Source: a virus | Length of the DNA: 43,170 nt | Virus record (IMG/VR): IMGVR_UViG_3300033153_005623 | Coordinates: 1 to 43,170 of that record | Reading direction: 5' to 3' (one strand) | In this document: in pieces, positions 38,874-43,170 of the stretch | Numbering within the stretch: the first letter of the stretch is position 1 | How the letters are laid out: the number at the start of each line of letters is the position of its first letter | The notes under the pieces: generated by a model | Database searches by the model: none | What the model saw: only the letters and a program-made list of their open reading frames with translations | What the model was told of the DNA's origin: nothing | Made by a program: the position numbers and the translations under genes

Positions 38874-39401
38874 TTATGTTCTATATACCAAAATTCCACG
38901 ATCATACACTTCACCGTTTGCATCTGGTTTGTACTTAAAAATTAGACCTTTGTTTTTTATATCATAACCAGTTGTATCACCTATATAAAAAGTGAAGTTC
39001 ACTGAAATCCTTGTATCAGAAGCTTTGTAAGGTATACGTATGGTTGCCATTAAAATAGGGACTGTTTCATTTACATACATATTTATATCCATAAATCCAG
39101 CTGCTGCAACACTAGGATCAAAGTTTAATTGAACACGTGAAACATAAGGAGGTGTATCTAATTCTTCATCAAATACAGCTTTGTTATCTATAACGTCCCA
39201 TAAACGCGTCATATGTGCTGGAAAGTTTTTATCTTCAAAAGATAGACAATTAGATTCAAAATCATATTCTGTCGATCCAGTAACGGATTGACGTGATCCA
39301 GTAGTAAAAGCATTATCACCACAATCATGATGAGGTGTATTAGCTTGCGTATCTATTACTTTATTAACAGTGTCCCCTGTAAAATTTAATGTAAATCCCA
39401 T
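38874..39401 (-). CDS. Unknown beta-rich fibre-associated protein (175 aa)
   Basis: The protein begins MGFTLNFTGDTVNKVID and then is beta-rich (VTGSTEYDFESNCLSFEDKNF, FYIGDTTGYDIKNKGLIFKY), with little helix. The size, the position between the giant fibre and the lysis genes, and the shared N-terminus suggest a fibre subunit or receptor-binding accessory. AAGGAG site. No named family. Confidence 0.65.
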   Translation of the reverse strand: MGFTLNFTGDTVNKVIDTQANTPHHDCGDNAFTTGSRQSVTGSTEYDFESNCLSFEDKNFPAHMTRLWDVIDNKAVFDEELDTPPYVSRVQLNFDPSVAAAGFMDINMYVNETVPILMATIRIPYKASDTRISVNFTFYIGDTTGYDIKNKGLIFKYKPDANGEVYDRGILVYRT

Positions 39402-39410
39402 TTTATAATC

Positions 39411-40013
39411 CTATTTAATATATTCTTGACGTGAACCACGATCTTGATCGTAAGGTATGTGAGCATCAACAAAAGTCGCTTCAATATCTCCAGATGTTGA
39501 ATCCGTTCTTGCTAGTCTGAATTGAATTGTTGATGAAATACTAGCAGAAGATAAATCTATTTCTGCAAGCTTTGTAATCTGATTAAATGTTCCACTACCT
39601 GGATACGTAAAAGCACTATTATCGTCAGAGTTTCTAATAACCGTTGTCCAAGTTGTATTTTTAACAGCATTATTTGATTGAACTCTATATTGTAAAGTAA
39701 ACTCAATTTTATTAGTTGTTACTTGCTCCCAATGAACATGTAAGTTCATTGTTTCATTATCACTCATTCCGTGTGGTTTTTGAAAGTTAAATATTAATCT
39801 ATCCGTATTATTACCTATGCTTCCACTACTCTCCATTGTTATTGAATTTTCAGTGTAATTATATTGTAATTTTCCTGATGTACTTTCTAATCGTCTTGCA
39901 ATTAAAGAACCTACTAAATCATCCCACCCTACTTTAACACAAGGATCGCCATCGTATTGCTCGTTGATAGCGTCGTTAGCTTGTATTCCTGTTTTATCTA
40001 ATGTGTACCCCAT
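39411..40013 (-). CDS. Unknown beta-rich fibre-associated protein (200 aa)
   Basis: The product starts MGYTLDKTGIQANDAINEQ and has a beta-sandwich-like part (SSGSIGNNTDRLIFNFQKPHG, LHVHWEQVTTNKIEFTLQYRVQ, TIQFRLARTD). It ends right at the start of the next gene and begins one base after the giant fibre's stop. It shares its N-terminus with the next two proteins. A role in host recognition is an inference. Confidence 0.65.
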   Translation of the reverse strand: MGYTLDKTGIQANDAINEQYDGDPCVKVGWDDLVGSLIARRLESTSGKLQYNYTENSITMESSGSIGNNTDRLIFNFQKPHGMSDNETMNLHVHWEQVTTNKIEFTLQYRVQSNNAVKNTTWTTVIRNSDDNSAFTYPGSGTFNQITKLAEIDLSSASISSTIQFRLARTDSTSGDIEATFVDAHIPYDQDRGSRQEYIK

Positions 40014-43000
40014 TATTCTACTCCTGCTTTTAATACATATATTTCTTCGTCATTACTATCTAGCAATTGAACTCCACCACTATCTAATAATTTCTCAACA
40101 CTATTCATAAAGATATACATATCTGTTAAATATGGTTCTACAAGTGCTGTATCAACAACAGCCCACTTGTTTTTAATAGGATATAAAGTCGTTACATCCG
40201 CAAACCAAACACCAGCTAACTCATAATCATAGCTAATTGTTTCCCAATAGCAATTTACAGGCGTTGTGTCTCCCACAACTTTAAGTGATATAATTTCTAT
40301 AGCAAAGGATCTATTTAAGTATCCTCTAAAAAATAAATTATCATTACCTGAAAAAACACTTGTAAACGTTTGATTTCCATCATCTGTTATTGATTGAGAT
40401 GATGCTCCAAATTGAATAAGAGGATCAGTACCTCCACCTGTTAAATCTTGTATTTTAAATGTTGCAATATAAGTATCTCCACTCGATGATGCACCCGTAA
40501 TTGGCTGTAATAAAACCACTGAATTAGTAGTACCATCAAATATTGCCTTACCATCTGATATTGACCAACCAGCTTCTTTTGACCAATCGCTATCAAAAGT
40601 AAAATCTCCATTTACAATGTGCTCAACACCAAACCATATTGTATAATCAAAATTCTGCTCTACTACATATAAATTACTTGATGGTGGTTGTAGATAAGCT
40701 GTCTCTGCTCTATTATGTCCGCGCCCTGTCTCTCCTATACCTGGATTAGTTAATGATTCGCCTGTACCACTTGGGTCAATGGAAGAATAAGTCCGCGAGT
40801 AAGTTCCTGATTCAGTTTGAAAATCAAATAACTCTAAGGGTATGTTATCAACTTTAATGTCATAAACGGAATCTAAAGTTGATAATTGAACTGTTGTAAA
40901 TTTAGACGTTGTATATGTGCTATCAACGAAAGGATTTGTCCCGATTGTATTCGGAACTAACGCATAATCATTTCCTAAAGAACCACCTTTTGCATAAATG
41001 AAAAATGAATCAGCTGGGTAAACAGTATCGTCATTTGGTATTTTACCGATAAGTGCAGGATATAATTCAAGTACCTTGCCTTCTTCTTCAAGTCTAATAA
41101 CAAGCATTCTAGGAATGTCGTTTGGTGCATCTAAATAATTAAAGTCAGATATCAAATGCTGAAGACTAATAGCTCCTGAACTATTAGTCACAGTGAATAC
41201 TATTCTATCATCTGCTAACCATCTTATTACGTATGCTGATTTAGTATAATAAGTTCCCTTTTCTTTCGAATCCGAAATTATTGCAAAATTTGTAGTTGGG
41301 TTTCCTGCTAATCCTTTATTTATTGAATATTCCCAAAATCCATGTGTTTTTGTACTTTCTTTATAAACAATTCCTGCGCTAGAACAATACAGTCCTTGAG
41401 TAAACCCATCAAATAGATTATTAGGACGCGCAGTGTCATTAGTTGTATAATAGTTTGTCAAAGTTCCCTGTGGTGTTCCATTATTTTTATTTGGAGACTT
41501 ATCATAATGAATACCAGCCCCATCAGCTAATGTATGATAGAACAACGCTGTATCTTCATTATCAGTTGCATTATATGTATCCCACACAGCCATCTTAAAT
41601 AATTTACCAATATAACCTAATGCACCACCATAACCATTACCATATTGACTAACATATATTGAAGTAGAAGTAGGTGTAATATATCCCTTAGATACACCGT
41701 CAATGTAAAGGTGGATATTTGTTCCATCAGACGTAAATTTAAATATACCTGCCTGTGTACCATCTACCGCTATAGTATTTCCTGCACCACTCCATTCATG
41801 ATATAAAGTATCACTTGATCTAAAAAAAGGTCTTTTAGTAGAAGTAGAACGAGTCAATCCTATATTTTGTTGTGCAAGACCACCGGCAATAAAAGCATAT
41901 GCAACAGCTGTGCTAGCTGGTTTTTCAAAACAAACTGTCCATACGCTTGCATTATTAAGAGCAATAGTGTCGAGAATAGTATAATTAGATACCTCATATT
42001 CAACACAATTACTCTCTACTAACTTCGCATGATAAGCAACCTTACCTTTGTGATCCAAAGTATTACCTAAAACGTCTTGATTTAAATTTGATTGAGATGC
42101 TGGAATAAGTACGTCCGATGGATAAGAACGATCAATTTGGATATCTGATACTACAAATGATCCAGTAGTATTAAATACCATTCCAAGATCAGCTTCTACA
42201 CCTACCCTTTTGATTGTAAAATTATTAAAATCAGATGTAACAGTTCCATCTTCCCAATATGATGCCGATACTGTTGATAATACTTCTGATAAATTTGTAT
42301 AATCCAATGATGATATTTGAATACGATATGAATTATTATTTAATAATCCTAGTGGTGATTTATAAGCTCCTATTCCCGATAAAGTGTTTTCATTGTCAAT
42401 AAACCCACCTGAACGAGGTGTCCATCCATCCGTTATAAAACCGTTAAAGTCATAAATATTAGAACCAATACCACCTTCACTATAACCGAATTGATCAACA
42501 TAAGAATAAATAGTATCAATCTCTTGTCTAATTGAACCCATTGATCCTTCAATCGTACCATTATTCCCATTTATTTTAGTCACATCAAAAATATCTAGTC
42601 CATTTCTTTCTTCGAAATATCCCTCGAAAATAGTATTTCCATCACCATCATTTATAATAGTGTATTCTAAATCTATTTGTGCATTAGCACTTACCGTTCC
42701 ATTATTTCCATACCCTCCTAAAGAAGAGACGGGAGTAGCGTCTGATGGTGTGTAAAATATTGTAGCACTGTTTAGTGTATCATTTATCCATTCTTCATAT
42801 TCACCGCCATTTAAAGATACGCTTAAAATTAAAGATGTTCCTGATTTTGTTAGTGTATATGCTAATTTATCGTCTAATTCCACTACGTTTGTTGATTGCC
42901 CTAATGCTCCAGAGGATGCAGAAGTATATTGAAAGTAATATAAAGTATTATCTGGATTTATTCTAAACCATATGCCTGAAAAATCAAATGCTGAAGATGT

Positions 43001-43170
43001 TTGTGATTGTAATCCTAAAATACCTTGTGATGCGTTTATTTTTCTTACGGTATAAGTACCCTTTATTTCAAAATCTTGTAAGGCAAAGTTTGGATTATTT
43101 CCAAAATTAACAGCATTATCAGTACCATTCATCTGAAGATAACTTCCTAATTTAGCAGCTTCATCCCTAT
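40013..43170 (-). CDS. Giant tail fibre, LamG-like (C-terminal part; continues at 286-1)
   Basis: The frame runs open from the right window edge to 40013. Together with 286-1 it codes for 1109 residues. The protein is Asn/Gly/Thr/Ser-rich with repeated concanavalin/LamG-like segments. One is near the start (FALQDFEIKGTYTV..., then GIWFRINPDN.LYYF). Another near the centre has TSDGTNIHLYIDGVSKGYI and IGKLFKMAVWD, the typical strand pair of LamG domains. Such domains bind sugars, so it is probably a side fibre or spike reading surface polysaccharides. It comes after the 83-residue gene on the circular map. Confidence 0.85.
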   Translation of the reverse strand, partial: RDEAAKLGSYLQMNGTDNAVNFGNNPNFALQDFEIKGTYTVRKINASQGILGLQSQTSSAFDFSGIWFRINPDNTLYYFQYTSASSGALGQSTNVVELDDKLAYTLTKSGTSLILSVSLNGGEYEEWINDTLNSATIFYTPSDATPVSSLGGYGNNGTVSANAQIDLEYTIINDGDGNTIFEGYFEERNGLDIFDVTKINGNNGTIEGSMGSIRQEIDTIYSYVDQFGYSEGGIGSNIYDFNGFITDGWTPRSGGFIDNENTLSGIGAYKSPLGLLNNNSYRIQISSLDYTNLSEVLSTVSASYWEDGTVTSDFNNFTIKRVGVEADLGMVFNTTGSFVVSDIQIDRSYPSDVLIPASQSNLNQDVLGNTLDHKGKVAYHAKLVESNCVEYEVSNYTILDTIALNNASVWTVCFEKPASTAVAYAFIAGGLAQQNIGLTRSTSTKRPFFRSSDTLYHEWSGAGNTIAVDGTQAGIFKFTSDGTNIHLYIDGVSKGYITPTSTSIYVSQYGNGYGGALGYIGKLFKMAVWDTYNATDNEDTALFYHTLADGAGIHYDKSPNKNNGTPQGTLTNYYTTNDTARPNNLFDGFTQGLYCSSAGIVYKESTKTHGFWEYSINKGLAGNPTTNFAIISDSKEKGTYYTKSAYVIRWLADDRIVFTVTNSSGAISLQHLISDFNYLDAPNDIPRMLVIRLEEEGKVLELYPALIGKIPNDDTVYPADSFFIYAKGGSLGNDYALVPNTIGTNPFVDSTYTTSKFTTVQLSTLDSVYDIKVDNIPLELFDFQTESGTYSRTYSSIDPSGTGESLTNPGIGETGRGHNRAETAYLQPPSSNLYVVEQNFDYTIWFGVEHIVNGDFTFDSDWSKEAGWSISDGKAIFDGTTNSVVLLQPITGASSSGDTYIATFKIQDLTGGGTDPLIQFGASSQSITDDGNQTFTSVFSGNDNLFFRGYLNRSFAIEIISLKVVGDTTPVNCYWETISYDYELAGVWFADVTTLYPIKNKWAVVDTALVEPYLTDMYIFMNSVEKLLDSGGVQLLDSNDEEIYVLKAGVE
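43057..43170. repeat. Right copy of 114-bp terminal overlap
   Basis: Identical to 1-114. After removing one copy the circular length is 43,056 bp. Confidence 0.95.

Noticed and set aside
43057-43170. Physical direct terminal repeat as in T7
   Set aside because: The repeat is only 114 bases and lies in the middle of a fibre coding frame that stays open through it, so an assembly overlap of a circular map is more likely. Not excluded.

Overview
The window is a complete tailed-phage genome, not a piece of a bacterial chromosome. The last 114 bases (43057-43170) repeat the first 114 (1-114) exactly, so it closes into a circle of 43,056 bp. That closure joins a tail-fibre frame that crosses the junction. 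The DNA is strongly AT-rich with clear AAGGAG-type ribosome sites. The virion genes are in the T7/podovirus order (terminase, portal, scaffold, capsid, gp11-like and gp12-like tail tube, internal virion proteins, T7-type tail fibre). No phage RNA polymerase, DNA polymerase, integrase or tail-length/sheath genes are visible. The host cannot be named. A GapR/DUF2312 protein, a family typical of Alphaproteobacteria, hints at a low-GC alphaproteobacterial host, but this is only an inference.

There are two arms. The late arm is on the minus strand and runs from 20533 leftwards to 1, then through the circular junction from 43170 down to 35567. In transcription order it holds TerS, a 38-aa basic protein, TerL, a small head gene, the portal, a Bbp19-like protein, the scaffold, the major capsid and decoration proteins (bracketed by two hairpin terminators), the tail tube, four ejection proteins, a split T7-type tail fibre, a giant LamG-like fibre of 1109 aa, and three small proteins with related N-termini. 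After these come a lysis cassette (TM/coiled-coil protein, 43-aa TM peptide, GH24 lysozyme, M15 peptidase) and a block with four sigma70-like promoters, a probable structured RNA, a holin candidate and a lipoprotein.

The early arm is on the plus strand, 21156 to 35475. It starts from an AT-rich divergent control region (20534-21155) with a strong sigma70-type promoter. It carries many small proteins, then a replication module: a short sliding-clamp-like protein, HTH proteins, a DnaT-like initiator/loader under a structured leader, a T7-gp4-like primase-helicase, a RusA-like resolvase, a candidate ssDNA-binding protein and GapR. Because no polymerase is encoded, the phage probably recruits the host replisome. 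Further right are an Xre-type regulator with an operator-like inverted repeat, a 28-unit pentapeptide-repeat protein, an odd tRNA-Leu-like gene, two DUF2829/Tad2-like (anti-Thoeris) proteins and a beta-class DNA methyltransferase.

The most unusual material is RNA-level. Two leaders (24.23-24.32 kb and 33.31-33.36 kb) share an identical 15-nt element and both can form mutually exclusive helices that would hide or free the start site. A structured transcript at 36.2 kb has its own promoter. A 133-nt tRNA-Leu-like gene lacks a recognisable anticodon arm. All pairings and promoters were found by eye and no database search was run.
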